A DNA stretch of 64,000 bases from Amorphus orientalis (GTDB lineage Bacteria > Pseudomonadota > Alphaproteobacteria > Rhizobiales > Amorphaceae): positions 400,001-464,000 of the forward strand of contig NZ_JAUSUL010000001.1 of assembly GCF_030814015.1 (NCBI RefSeq), in the 5' to 3' direction. The notes beneath the pieces are model-generated. The model saw only the letters and a program-made list of their open reading frames with translations. It was not told the DNA's origin and did not search any database. Numbering within the stretch: position 1 is the stretch's first letter; every line of letters starts with the position of its first letter. Shown here one piece after another: positions 36,757 through 45,563 of the stretch. A program made the translations under genes and the position numbers.

Positions 36757-38271
36757 ATGACCCGTTTCGAGCCGCGGTCCGCGCCGCCCACCTCGAGCGG
36801 CTTCGATCTTCCGCCGGCCTGGCCGTCGGAAGCCTTCCGCGATGCCGCCGCCGCCGTCGCCCGGCTGGAGGCGATCTATGATCGCAACACCCGCTTCCTG
36901 CGCGACCGGTTCGAGGCGGTCGTGGCCGGCGGCGGTGTGCCCGAGCGCCCCGTGCGGGCCTGCTATCCGGAAGTGAAGGTCTCCACCCAGTCGTTCGAGC
37001 GGGTCGATTCGCGGCTCGCCTACGGCTTCGTCCCGGGGCCGGGCACCTACCAGACCACGATCACCCGCCCGGATCTCTTTCATGACTATCTCGCCGAGCA
37101 GATCGGCCTGTTGATCGCCAATCACGGCTGCGCGGTCACCATCGGCGAATCGACCACGCCGATCCCGCTGCACTTCGCCTATCCGGAGGGCATGAACGTG
37201 GAAGGCGCGCTCGGTCCGCACATGACGTGGCCGCTCCGCGACCGGTTCGACGTACCCGACCTGACCCACATGGACGACGCCATCGTCAACGGCGCGCTGG
37301 AGCGGGTCCCCGGCGCGCCGCGGCCGCTGGCGCCCTTCACCGGCCCGCGCAGCGACTACTCGCTCCACCGTCTGCGCCACTATTCGGCGACAAGCGCGCA
37401 TCATTTCCAGAACTACGTGCTGTTCACCAACTACGCGTTCTACGTGGACGCCTTCATTGCCCACGGCCGGGCGCTGATGGAGGCGGGCGGCGGTGGATAC
37501 GACGCCTTCGTGGAGCCCGGCGATCTGGTGACGCCTGCGGGTGCATCCGCCCCGGCCGACGGCCAGACGCCCGAGCGCATGCCGCAGATGCCGGCCTATC
37601 ATCTGGTGCGCGGCGATCATTCCGGGATCACGCTGGTGAACATCGGCGTCGGCCCCTCCAACGCCAAGACGATCACCGACCATGTGGCCGTGCTGCGTCC
37701 GCATGCCTGGCTGATGCTCGGCCACTGCGCGGGCCTCAGGAATACCCAGCGCCTCGGCGACTACGTGCTCGCCCATGGTTACGTCCGGGAGGATCACGTC
37801 CTCGACGACGACCTGCCGACCTGGGTGCCGATCCCGCCGCTGGCGGAGGTTCAGGTGGCGATGGAAGAGGCGGTCGCGGAGGTCACCGGGCTTTCGGGCT
37901 ACGAGCTCAAGCGGGTGATGCGCACCGGCACCGTCGCCACCATCGACGACCGAAACTGGGAACTGCGCGACCATCGCGAGCCGCTCAGGCGGTTCTCCCA
38001 GTCCCGGGCGATCGCGCTGGACATGGAATCGGCGACCATCGCCGCCAACGGATTCCGCTTCCGGGTGCCCTACGGAACGCTTCTGTGCGTGTCCGACAAG
38101 CCGCTGCACGGGGAGATCAAGCTGCCGGGGATGGCGAGCGCCTTCTATCGCCGCCAGGTCGACCAGCATCTGGCGATCGGGATCAAGGCGCTGGAGAGCC
38201 TGCGCGCCATGCCCCGCGAACGGCTCCATTCCCGGAAACTGCGCTCGTTCGAGGAGGTGGCGTTCCAGTAG
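36757..38271 (+). CDS. amn: AMP nucleosidase
   Basis: A 504-residue enzyme that splits AMP to adenine and ribose 5-phosphate in the cytosol and helps set adenylate levels. The family N-terminal domain includes YPEVKVSTQSFERVDSRLAY (about 68-87). The C-terminal nucleoside-phosphorylase-like domain includes HAWLMLGHCAGLRNTQRLGD and a nearly invariant AIALDMESATIAANGFRFRV block near 415-435. Length agrees with known Amn. It stands alone, divergent from ccrM across a 170-base gap. Confidence 0.94.
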   Translation: MTRFEPRSAPPTSSGFDLPPAWPSEAFRDAAAAVARLEAIYDRNTRFLRDRFEAVVAGGGVPERPVRACYPEVKVSTQSFERVDSRLAYGFVPGPGTYQTTITRPDLFHDYLAEQIGLLIANHGCAVTIGESTTPIPLHFAYPEGMNVEGALGPHMTWPLRDRFDVPDLTHMDDAIVNGALERVPGAPRPLAPFTGPRSDYSLHRLRHYSATSAHHFQNYVLFTNYAFYVDAFIAHGRALMEAGGGGYDAFVEPGDLVTPAGASAPADGQTPERMPQMPAYHLVRGDHSGITLVNIGVGPSNAKTITDHVAVLRPHAWLMLGHCAGLRNTQRLGDYVLAHGYVREDHVLDDDLPTWVPIPPLAEVQVAMEEAVAEVTGLSGYELKRVMRTGTVATIDDRNWELRDHREPLRRFSQSRAIALDMESATIAANGFRFRVPYGTLLCVSDKPLHGEIKLPGMASAFYRRQVDQHLAIGIKALESLRAMPRERLHSRKLRSFEEVAFQ

Positions 38272-38467
38272 GCGGGCCGTTTCTCCCCCTCAAATGCCTT
38301 CATTGTGCGGTTACGCTTTCGCCTCCATAGTCCCCGTCCAAGTGGGGCGAAGAGGGGGCGTTTGCCGTATCGCGGTCCGGTGGGCCGTCGGATCGGCGGT
38401 CCCCCGTGCGTTCAAGCCGCGAGCGCCGAGACGGTCGGCGTTCTCAAGCACCCGACAGGAGGGGACC

Positions 38468-38806
38468 ATGAAGGAAGAGAAACGGGCCACCGTGGCCATC
38501 CGGCGCTATGGACGCGTCCTTGCGCTCGCCGCCGCCGTGTCGCTGGTCGGCGCCGACATCGCCGCAGCCGCCGAAGTGACGGTCTACACCAAGGCCGGCG
38601 CGAAGGTGGTGATCGACACCAACACCATCACCCAGCCGACGATGTATTACACGGTGGCCGGCGCGCCCTACTGGGTCTATCCGGCCCATCCGGCCTACGT
38701 GCCGGCGCCGGCCTATGCCGCACCGGTCGCCGGCGTGGCCGGCACCCGCGGCGTCGCCCGCCGGACCGCGCGGCGCACCACCCGCAGGGTCGACCGGCGC
38801 TGGTAG
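38468..38806 (+). CDS. Small secreted protein of unknown function
   Basis: A 112-residue protein from the ATG at 38468, which follows AGGAGGGG. A signal peptide is likely at about 1-37 (ending IAAAAEV). The middle is rich in Tyr, Pro and Ala (YWVYPAHPAYVPAPAYAAP), and the tail is strongly basic (RRTARRTTRRVDRRW). I do not recognise a family, though short Tyr/Pro-rich exported proteins are common in Rhizobiales. The basic tail could bind a polyanion such as lipopolysaccharide or peptidoglycan; that is a guess. Confidence 0.7.
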   Translation: MKEEKRATVAIRRYGRVLALAAAVSLVGADIAAAAEVTVYTKAGAKVVIDTNTITQPTMYYTVAGAPYWVYPAHPAYVPAPAYAAPVAGVAGTRGVARRTARRTTRRVDRRW

Positions 38807-38856
38807 CCGTCGCCCGCCCGTCTAAATCCCGCTCAATCACTTGATCAGGTTCTTTT

Positions 38857-38884
38857 CGTTCAGACCAATTCTGTCTGAACGGGA
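38857..38884. repeat. 28-bp palindromic repeat, copy 1
   Basis: It contains GTTCAGAC and GTCTGAAC around a 7-base spacer and ends in GGGA. It matches the copy at 39782-39809 at 23 of 28 positions, in the same orientation. It lies 26 bases before the DUF2092 gene start. There is no T run, so it is not a terminator. Confidence 0.7.
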
Positions 38885-38910
38885 CGTGACCCAAACCGGA
38901 GCCGATCGTC

Positions 38911-39708
38911 ATGGCCCTAACCCGTCTGTTCGCCCGCGGCCTCGCGCCGTGGCTTGCCGCGCTGGTCTTCTGCGCGACCCCGGCGCTCGCCCAGGACCCG
39001 GAGACCGGGTCGCAGTCCGGCGCCGCCGCCGGTGAAACCGCCGAAGCCGCGGCCGATGCCGGTCTCGCCGAAATCTCCAGGATGTCGGACTATATAGGCG
39101 GCCTTTCGAGCTTCGAGTTCGAAGCCGCCACCCTGTTCGACGAGCCGGCCGTGTCGGGAACGCCGGACAAGCGCGCGAGCGCGTTTCATCTCGCTGTGAA
39201 ACGACCGAACAAGCTGGCGATGACGGCGACGTTCGACGACGGCTCCGAGCGCAAGCTCTGGTTCGACGGCACCACCGTCACCCTCGCCAATGTCTCGGCG
39301 AAAACCTACATCGAGTTGCCCTTCGACGGCGACATCGACGGACTGGTCGATGCGGTGGAGAGCCGGCTGTCCATGGTCGTGCCGCCGCTCGCCTTCGCCA
39401 TTTCCGACCCGTTCGCCCGGCTCGAGGAGAACGCGATCGCGGCCGATTTCATCGGCGAGCGGACGCTCGGCGACGAGACGACCCGGGTGGTCCGGATCGA
39501 GACGGTCGATACCGTGCGGCAGTTCTGGATCGCGGACGGGGACGCGCCGCTGCCGGAGCGGCTGGTCACCACCTACATTCGCGAAACCGGGCATCCGGAA
39601 ATGGTCACCAACTTCCGCAGCTTCAGCGAGGAGACCGTGCCGGACGCGGCCTTCCAGGCCGAAATCGCGGACGACTGGACCGAAGTGCCGCTGAACCCGG
39701 GCGAGTAG
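38911..39708 (+). CDS. DUF2092 family exported protein (LolA-like fold)
   Basis: A 265-residue protein with a signal peptide (about 1-28, ending ALAQ) and a DUF2092 domain covering most of the rest. Features are ISRMSDYIGGLSSFEFEAAT, then HLAVKRPNKLAM and KLWFDGTTVTLANVSAKTY, which resemble the strand order of LolA-type lipoprotein carriers. A periplasmic lipid- or lipoprotein-handling role is possible by fold only. It is bounded on both sides by copies of a 28-bp palindromic repeat, the downstream copy forming its terminator. Confidence 0.78.
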   Translation: MALTRLFARGLAPWLAALVFCATPALAQDPETGSQSGAAAGETAEAAADAGLAEISRMSDYIGGLSSFEFEAATLFDEPAVSGTPDKRASAFHLAVKRPNKLAMTATFDDGSERKLWFDGTTVTLANVSAKTYIELPFDGDIDGLVDAVESRLSMVVPPLAFAISDPFARLEENAIAADFIGERTLGDETTRVVRIETVDTVRQFWIADGDAPLPERLVTTYIRETGHPEMVTNFRSFSEETVPDAAFQAEIADDWTEVPLNPGE

Positions 39709-39777
39709 TCGCCCGTTCCGCTCGGATTAAGCCATCCGGGCGAGGGCACACGGTCTCGGTACCGTGAACATGAACAG

Positions 39778-39816
39778 ATCCCGTTCAGGCAGATGCCGTC
39801 TGAACGGGATTTTCTT
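39778..39816 (+). terminator. Terminator after DUF2092, containing copy 2 of the 28-bp repeat
   Basis: ATCCCGTTCAG (39778-39788) pairs perfectly with CTGAACGGGAT (39800-39810), with an 11-base loop, followed by TTTCTTT. The repeat core at 39782-39809 shares 23 of 28 bases with the upstream copy at 38857-38884. Confidence 0.85.
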
Positions 39817-39882
39817 TGGCGGCTCCGGGGCGATCCGCCCGGGCTGCCAGCGTTCCCTCCTGATGTTCGCTGCAAATTCCCT

Positions 39883-39922
39883 CTTGCGCCCATTAAATTG
39901 CGCACAATATAATTGTAAGCAA
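39883..39922 (+). promoter_or_regulatory. ohr promoter overlapped by an OhrR operator
   Basis: CTTGCG (39883-39888) and CAATAT (39905-39910), 16 bases apart, make a plausible promoter. Overlapping the -10 element is a long inverted repeat at 39898-39922: TTGC then ACAAT on the left, ATTGT then GCAA on the right, around ATA. This matches the ACAATT/AATTGT form of OhrR boxes. Bound reduced OhrR would block ohr; oxidation of its cysteine would release it. Confidence 0.8.
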
Positions 39923-39947
39923 TTAAGCGAAGGCAAAGGAGCTGACC

Positions 39948-40373
39948 ATGAGTGCGCTTTATTCCACCACCGTCACCGCCCACGGCGGCCGTAACGGAAC
40001 CGCCCGCAGCGACGACGGGATTCTCGATCTTTCCGTGGCGATGCCGAAAAGCCTCGGCGGGGCCGGCGGCGCCACCAACCCCGAGCAGCTCTTTGCCGCC
40101 GGCTACGCTGCCTGTTTCGGCAGTGCGGTGATCCACACCGCGCGCAGCGGCCCGCACAAGCTGGAAGACGACGCCGTCACCGTCGAGGCCACCGTCGGCC
40201 TCAATGCCGGCGCGGGCGGCGGATTCGCGCTGTCGGTGGATCTTTCGGTGACCATCGCCGGCGTTGACCAGGGAACGGCGGAGGAAATCGTGGAAAAGGC
40301 CCACCAGACCTGCCCCTATTCGAATGCCGTGCGGGGCAATGTTGACGTCGGCCTCAAGGTGACGGCACGGTGA
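39948..40373 (+). CDS. ohr: Organic hydroperoxide resistance protein Ohr
   Basis: A 141-residue peroxidase of the OsmC/Ohr family that reduces organic hydroperoxides in the cytosol using lipoylated protein. The catalytic cysteines are C56 (GYAACFGSAV) and C122 (HQTCPYSNAV). The N-terminal YSTTVTAHGGRNG and NPEQLFAAGYAACF are typical of Ohr rather than OsmC. The start follows CAAAGGAG. It is co-transcribed with ohrR, 4 bases downstream, and both lie behind an OhrR-type operator. Confidence 0.95.
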   Translation: MSALYSTTVTAHGGRNGTARSDDGILDLSVAMPKSLGGAGGATNPEQLFAAGYAACFGSAVIHTARSGPHKLEDDAVTVEATVGLNAGAGGGFALSVDLSVTIAGVDQGTAEEIVEKAHQTCPYSNAVRGNVDVGLKVTAR

Positions 40374-40377
40374 GCCG

Positions 40378-40881
40378 ATGCGGGAACCTGCCATGCCGGA
40401 CGACGACGATCTATTGCGGCTCGACCGGCAGGTCTGCTTCCCGCTCTATGCCGCCACCAACCTGATCACCCGGCTCTATCGGCCCGTGCTGGCGAAGCTC
40501 GGGCTGACCTATCCGCAATATCTGGTGATGCTGGTGCTCTGGGAGGCCGCCCCCCAGAGCGTCGGCGGCCTCGGCGAAAAACTCTATCTGGACAGCGGCA
40601 CCCTGACGCCGCTTCTCAAGCGCCTCGAGCAGGCCGGCCTCGTGAGCCGCCGGCGTGACCCCGAGGACGAGCGCCGGGTTCTCGTCGACCTGACGGAGAA
40701 GGGGGCGGCGCTGCGTGCCGATGCGGCGGAGGTTCCGGCCACGATGCTGGCCGGCTACAAGGCCGATCCGGAAGAACTCGACCGGCTCCGGCAGACGGTC
40801 TGCGACCTGATCGACACGCTCACCAGCCACACCGCCATTCCGTCCATTCGGATGGACGAGGAGACTTCCGGCAAGAAATAG
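40378..40881 (+). CDS. ohrR: MarR-family peroxide sensor OhrR
   Basis: A 167-residue winged-helix repressor (162 if the ATG at 40393 is used). The sensing cysteine lies in LDRQVCFPLY, in the N-terminal position conserved in OhrR. The recognition region follows in YLDSGTLTPLLKRLEQAGLV, and the wing carries RRRDPEDERRVLVDLTEKG. It should repress ohr and itself until organic peroxides oxidise the cysteine. A second cysteine near residue 140 (QTVCDL) may make it a two-cysteine sensor. Confidence 0.92.
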   Translation: MREPAMPDDDDLLRLDRQVCFPLYAATNLITRLYRPVLAKLGLTYPQYLVMLVLWEAAPQSVGGLGEKLYLDSGTLTPLLKRLEQAGLVSRRRDPEDERRVLVDLTEKGAALRADAAEVPATMLAGYKADPEELDRLRQTVCDLIDTLTSHTAIPSIRMDEETSGKK

Positions 40882-40900
40882 AGTGCTCTTCGCGTGTCCC

Positions 40901-41905
40901 TCAGCGCGGGAAGGAGAGCGCGGCGTCGAGATCGGACAGCGGCGTGGCCGCGTCCAGATGGCGCCGGGCCTGGGCGCTGTCGGCGTCCATCTGCTGGATC
41001 AACGCCTCGACACTGTCGAACTTCAGCTCCGGCCGCAGGAACTCGAACACCGAGATGCGCAGCTCCTTGCCGTAGAGATCGCCGGAAAAGTCGAACAGGA
41101 AGGTCTCGAACAGCGGTGCGCCGTCGTCGAACATCGGCCGGCGCCCGAAGCTCGCCACCCCGTCGAAGCGCTCGCCGTCAACGAAGACCCGCACCGCGTA
41201 GACGCCGTGCTTCAGCTCGCACGATGGGTCCAGCTTGATGTTCGCCGTGGGGTAGCCAAGCGTGCGCCCGCGCTTGTCGCCGTGGGCGACGGCGCCCATC
41301 ACCAGCCAGCGATAGCCCAGAAGCTCGGCCGCGATGTGCGGCGACCCGGCTTCCAGCGCGGTGCGGATCCGGGTCGACGAGATCGGTTCGCCGTGAGCGT
41401 CCACGCCCGGCTCGATCACGGCGACGTCGAAGCCGTCGGCCTCGCCCCGCGCCGTCAGGAAGTCCGGCGTGCCCCGTCGCTTGTGCCCGAAATGGAAATT
41501 GTAGCCGACCACGGCGCCGGTCACGCCGAGCCGGTCGCGCAGGATCGTGTCGACGAAGGCGTCGGGTTCCGTCGCGGCGAGCGCCTCGTCGAAGGGCACC
41601 AGGACCATGCCGTCGAGGCCGAGCGCCTCGAGAACCACGGCGCGTTCGGCCGGCGGCGTCAGCCGGAACACCGGCGGATCGGGCCGGAAGAAGGTGCGCG
41701 GATGCGGCTCGAACGTCAGCACGACGGCGGGACCTTCTTCGTCCCGCGCCAGGGTCTGGGCCGCCGCCAGCACCTCCTGATGGCCCCGGTGGACGCCGTC
41801 GAAATTGCCGATCGCGGCAACCCCGCCGCGAAGCTCGGGAGGCACGGCGTCGATGGTGGCGGTGCGGAAGGGGGCGGAACGTTCAGGAAAGGAGGCGGCG
41901 GTCAT
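40901..41905 (-). CDS. ribF: Bifunctional riboflavin kinase/FAD synthetase
   Basis: A 334-residue enzyme that makes FMN from riboflavin and then FAD. The N-terminal nucleotidyltransferase domain has GNFDGVHRGHQ (about 33-43) and later a GYNFHFGHKRRGT block and ISSTRIRTALEAG. The C-terminal kinase domain begins near 190 with GKRRGRTLGYPTANIKLDP-like sequence (here GDKRGRTLGYPTANI) and contains FLFDFSGDLYGKELRISVFEF. Both halves look intact. It follows the MaoC and HAD genes on the same strand, an order seen in related genomes. Confidence 0.94.
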   Translation of the reverse strand: MTAASFPERSAPFRTATIDAVPPELRGGVAAIGNFDGVHRGHQEVLAAAQTLARDEEGPAVVLTFEPHPRTFFRPDPPVFRLTPPAERAVVLEALGLDGMVLVPFDEALAATEPDAFVDTILRDRLGVTGAVVGYNFHFGHKRRGTPDFLTARGEADGFDVAVIEPGVDAHGEPISSTRIRTALEAGSPHIAAELLGYRWLVMGAVAHGDKRGRTLGYPTANIKLDPSCELKHGVYAVRVFVDGERFDGVASFGRRPMFDDGAPLFETFLFDFSGDLYGKELRISVFEFLRPELKFDSVEALIQQMDADSAQARRHLDAATPLSDLDAALSFPR

Positions 41906-42007
41906 TCACGCGGTCCATGTTGATCCCGACATCGGCCGATCCCGAAGGCCCGGCAAGGCTGACGGGCGCCTCCGGTCCGGTCAAGCGCATCGGCCCGCAC
42001 GCCGTCC

Positions 42008-42454
42008 TCAAGCCACATCGATCTCGGCGCGGCTTGGAACCTTCACCAGCGCCTCGCCGTCGAGCACGATGGTGTCGTCCACTCGGCACTCGCAGGCGAG
42101 CCGGGCCCGGTTCTTTTCCGGGATCAGGTCGGTCACCTCGACAGACACGGTCACCGTGTCGCCGATCTTCACCGGCGCGCGGAAGTTCAGGCTCTGGGAC
42201 AGGTAGATCGCGCCGGGACCGGGCAGCCGGGTGCCGAGCAGGGCGGAGATCAGGCTGGCCGTATAGAGACCGTGGGCGATGCGGGTCTTGAACGGGGTCT
42301 TGGCGGCGAAGTGTTCCGAGAGATGGATCGGATTGCGGTCGCCGGAGACCTCCGCGAAGCCGACCACGTCGGAGGCCATCACCTCCTTGTCGAAGGAATC
42401 CCGCATTCCCACCGACAGATCCTCGAAATAGAGCGTCTGCAGCATCAACGTCAT
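42008..42454 (-). CDS. MaoC-like enoyl-CoA hydratase
   Basis: A 148-residue hot-dog-fold protein of the MaoC/PhaJ type, hydrating enoyl-CoA substrates. The catalytic hydratase-2 motif is visible as FAEVSGDRNPIHLSEHFAAK with the aspartate and histidine, and a helix HGLYTASLISALLG follows. The start at 42454 is preceded by GGAGG at 9 bases; a GTG two codons earlier is possible. It is within a three-gene strand run with the HAD phosphatase and ribF. The acyl substrate is unknown. Confidence 0.86.
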   Translation of the reverse strand: MTLMLQTLYFEDLSVGMRDSFDKEVMASDVVGFAEVSGDRNPIHLSEHFAAKTPFKTRIAHGLYTASLISALLGTRLPGPGAIYLSQSLNFRAPVKIGDTVTVSVEVTDLIPEKNRARLACECRVDDTIVLDGEALVKVPSRAEIDVA

Positions 42455-42523
42455 CGGCACGTTCCTCCCTGTTGTCCCCCGGCCCTTCGGGCTCTTGGTG
42501 ATCGTTCGGCCGATTGCGCGCGC

Positions 42524-43408
42524 CTACCAGGCCAGCCGCGGCATGGCCGCGCGCGCGGCCAGACCCTCGGCCGCAAGCCGGGCCCCGACCCTGTCGGGAT
42601 CCGGCGCGCCGGGCGGGCCGAACTCCGCCTCGTGGATGCCGGCGGTGATCAGCAGTGCCGAAAGGCCCTGGCCGACCGCGCCGCGGATGTCGGTGTTGAG
42701 GCCGTCGCCGATGGCCAGAACCCGCTCGGTCGGGATCTCCCGGCCGAGGCGGGCGGCGAGGCGCTTCAGGGCGAGACGATAGATCGGCGGGTGCGGCTTG
42801 CCGGCCTGGTGCACCGTGCCGCCGAGTTCTTCGTAGAGTTCGGCAAGGCTGCCGGCGCAGAAGATGCGGCTGTCCCCGCGCTGCACGACGATGTCCGGGT
42901 TGGCTGAGATGAACGGCAGCCCGCGCGTGGCGAAGGCACCCAGCTGATCCCGGTAGTGTTCGGGGGTCTCGACCGTGTCGTCGAACAGCCCGGTGCAGGA
43001 GATCGCCTGCGCCTTGTCCGGTTCGACCAGCCGTGCCTTCAGCCCGTCATAGAGCGAGAGATCGCGCTCCGGCCCGATGTGATAGAGCGCCTTGGGCCCG
43101 AGGTCGGCCAGAAGGTCGCGGGTGACGTCGCCGGAGGTCACGACGGCATCGAACGCCTCGTCCGGCACGCCCAGCTCGGCCAGTTGCTGCTCGATCGGCG
43201 GATAGGGCCGCGGCGCGTTGGTGACCAGGACGACCGCGCCGCCGGTCTCGCGCCGGAACCGCACCAGTGCGTCGCTGGCCGCCTCGAAGGCGGTCACGCC
43301 GTTGTGGATGACGCCCCAGACGTCGACGAGGAGGCCGTCATACTCGCCCGCGAGGGCGGCGAGGCCATAAGGAAAATCGGGTCGCGCAGCTTTCATGGAC
43401 ATCGGCAT
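42524..43408 (-). CDS. HAD-superfamily class IIA sugar/nucleotide phosphatase-like hydrolase
   Basis: A 294-residue HAD hydrolase of the subfamily IIA type (TIGR01459-like, common in alphaproteobacteria). The nucleophile motif I is LLVDVWGVIHNG near residue 25, in which the usual second aspartate of DxD is a tryptophan-containing DVW, as in this subfamily. Motif II is VVLVTNAPRP, and the metal-binding motif IV is RVLAIGDGLNTDIRGA near 240. The reading frame runs far upstream opposite mutL but that part is a coding shadow. The start is one of three ATG codons at 43408, 43402 or 43396; GGAGGG lies upstream. The substrate is unknown. Confidence 0.86.
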   Translation of the reverse strand: MPMSMKAARPDFPYGLAALAGEYDGLLVDVWGVIHNGVTAFEAASDALVRFRRETGGAVVLVTNAPRPYPPIEQQLAELGVPDEAFDAVVTSGDVTRDLLADLGPKALYHIGPERDLSLYDGLKARLVEPDKAQAISCTGLFDDTVETPEHYRDQLGAFATRGLPFISANPDIVVQRGDSRIFCAGSLAELYEELGGTVHQAGKPHPPIYRLALKRLAARLGREIPTERVLAIGDGLNTDIRGAVGQGLSALLITAGIHEAEFGPPGAPDPDRVGARLAAEGLAARAAMPRLAW

Positions 43409-43558
43409 CGCCCCGACCGCCCTCCGGGTCAAGATGTTGCGGCGCGAAAAATGGCCGGGCCGATCCGGGCCGGCGGTGGATGGCCGGCCGTCGGGGCCTG
43501 ACGCCCGGCCCCGAATCCGGCATTGTGGGGTTCCGTTCCCAGCGAATCGTGAAGCCGA

Positions 43559-45421
43559 ATGGTCGTTCGACAGCTTGCCAGCGAGGTCATCAACCGCATT
43601 GCCGCGGGCGAGGTCGTCGAGCGCCCGGCGAGCGTGGTGAAGGAGCTTGTCGAGAACGCCATCGACGCGGGTGCGGGAAGCATCGAGATCGTCACGGCCG
43701 CCGGCGGCAAGACCCTGATCCGGGTCACCGATGACGGCTCGGGCATGGGACCGGAGGATCTCCGCCTGGCGGTGGAGCGCCATTGCACCTCCAAGCTCGA
43801 CGAGGACAACCTCTTCGCCATCGACACCCTCGGCTTCCGCGGCGAGGCGCTGCCCTCGATCGGGGCCGTGGCCCGTCTGTCGCTCACCAGCCGCACAGTC
43901 GACGCCGACACCGGCTGGGCGCTGTCGGTCGAAGGCGGCCGGGTGGACGAGGCCCGTCCCGCGGCGCTCACCGCCGGCACCGTGGTGGACGTCCGCGACC
44001 TGTTCTTCGCGACCCCGGCCCGGCTGAAATTCCTGAAGTCCGACCGTGCCGAGGCGACCGCCATCACCGACGTCGTCCGGCGCCTCGCGCTCGCCCATCA
44101 GCACATCCGCTTCGTGCTGACCGGTTCCGACCGCAGCCGCACCGACTATCCGGCAAGGACCGGAGAGGACGGACGGGCCGCGCGCATCGCCGACGTGCTG
44201 GGTGCGGACTTCATTGACAACGCGCTTGCGATCGAGGCGGGTCGGGAGGGTGTCGGACTGTCGGGTCTGGTCGGCCGGCCGACCTTCAACCGGGCCAACA
44301 CCCAGCACCAGTTCCTGTTCGTCAACGGCCGTCCGGTCCGTGACAAGCTGCTTCTCGGAGCGCTGAAGGGGGCGTTTTCCGATGTGATGGCCCGCGACCG
44401 CCATCCGGTCGCCGCCCTGTTCATCTCGATTGATCCGGCCGAGGTGGACGTCAACGTGCATCCGGCCAAGGCCGACGTGCGCTTCCGCGATCCGGGGCTG
44501 GTGCGCGGGCTTCTGGTCGGCGCCATCAAGGCCGAGCTTCAGCGCGCCGGCCTGTCGGCGACCACCACCTCGGCCAGGGCCGCCCTTGCCGCCTTCCAGC
44601 GCGAACCGGACCGGGCGCCAGCCTTCGCCGATGCGGGCATCGGGGGCGCGCCGCGACCGGCCGACGGCTGGTACCGGACGCAGGCGGCTCCCGCCGCAGG
44701 CGCCCCGGCCTATCTGCGGACCGGCGCCGCTCCGGTTGCAGGCTTTGCCGAAGAGGCTCAGTCGGGCCTTGCCGGATTCGATGCGCCGTCCGCCGAGACA
44801 CGGGCCTGGGCCCGTCCCGACGCCGACGCCGGCCTCGAACGGCCGCTGGGGGCCGCCCGCGCCCAGATCCACGAGAACTACATCCTCGCCCAGACCCGGG
44901 ACGGGCTCGTGATCGTGGACGCCCACGCCGCCCACGAGCGACTGGTCTATGAGCGGCTGAAAGATGAGCGCGCCCGGTCGGGCGTCGCCCGCCAGATGCT
45001 GCTGGTGCCGGAGATCATCGATCTGCCGGCCGAGGACGTGGCGCGACTTTCTGCCGCAGCCGACGATCTGGCGGAGACCGGGCTGGTGCTGGAGGCGTTC
45101 GGGCCGGGCGCGATCGCAGTGCGGGAAGTGCCGGCGGTTCTGGCCGACCGGCTCGACATCGCCGGTCTCGTCCGCGATCTGGTGGACGATCTCGCCGAAT
45201 GGGACACCACCTCCCGGCTCGCCGACAAGCTCGATCATCTGGCCGCGACGATCGCCTGCCACGGCTCGGTCCGGACCGGGCGGCGCCTGAAGCCGGAAGA
45301 GATGGACGCGCTCCTGCGCGACATGGAAGCGACGCCGAAGGCCGGCCAGTGCAACCACGGCCGGCCCACCTTCGTGGAGCTGAAACTCGCCGACATCGAG
45401 CGGCTGTTCTCGCGCAGATAG
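43559..45421 (+). CDS. mutL: DNA mismatch repair protein MutL
   Basis: A 620-residue GHKL ATPase that couples MutS recognition to strand excision. The N-terminal ATPase motifs are [16 protein letters not shown] (about 31-46), DDGSGM and [16 protein letters not shown], all intact. The transducer domain includes [12 protein letters not shown] near 250. The C-terminal dimerisation domain (about 435-620) contains [20 protein letters not shown] and ends in [13 protein letters not shown]. That closing CxHGRP motif and the QxHxxYI block fit a MutL with endonuclease-type C-terminal features. The start ATG is at 43559. Confidence 0.95.
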   Translation: MVVRQLASEVINRIAAGEVVERPASVVKELVENAIDAGAGSIEIVTAAGGKTLIRVTDDGSGMGPEDLRLAVERHCTSKLDEDNLFAIDTLGFRGEALPSIGAVARLSLTSRTVDADTGWALSVEGGRVDEARPAALTAGTVVDVRDLFFATPARLKFLKSDRAEATAITDVVRRLALAHQHIRFVLTGSDRSRTDYPARTGEDGRAARIADVLGADFIDNALAIEAGREGVGLSGLVGRPTFNRANTQHQFLFVNGRPVRDKLLLGALKGAFSDVMARDRHPVAALFISIDPAEVDVNVHPAKADVRFRDPGLVRGLLVGAIKAELQRAGLSATTTSARAALAAFQREPDRAPAFADAGIGGAPRPADGWYRTQAAPAAGAPAYLRTGAAPVAGFAEEAQSGLAGFDAPSAETRAWARPDADAGLERPLGAARAQIHENYILAQTRDGLVIVDAHAAHERLVYERLKDERARSGVARQMLLVPEIIDLPAEDVARLSAAADDLAETGLVLEAFGPGAIAVREVPAVLADRLDIAGLVRDLVDDLAEWDTTSRLADKLDHLAATIACHGSVRTGRRLKPEEMDALLRDMEATPKAGQCNHGRPTFVELKLADIERLFSRR

Positions 45422-45431
45422 CGCACCGGTT

Positions 45432-45447
45432 TGCGCGCATGCGCGCG
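45432..45447. repeat. Perfect 16-bp alternating purine-pyrimidine palindrome after mutL
   Basis: TGCGCGCATGCGCGCA is a perfect palindrome and strictly alternates pyrimidine and purine, a sequence type prone to Z-DNA or cruciform formation. A second alternating GCGTGCGCGCG tract follows near 45471. Both are in the 140-base gap between mutL and ybgC. Confidence 0.75.
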
Positions 45448-45563
45448 CATAGGAATAAAGCGCAAGCAGCGGGCGTGCGCGCGGTGCGCGCTTCCCGTTT
45501 GCGTGACGGCCCCGAGAGGGGCAGGGTCGGCTCCCGATCGCTCTCACCGATCCCGGAATTTTG

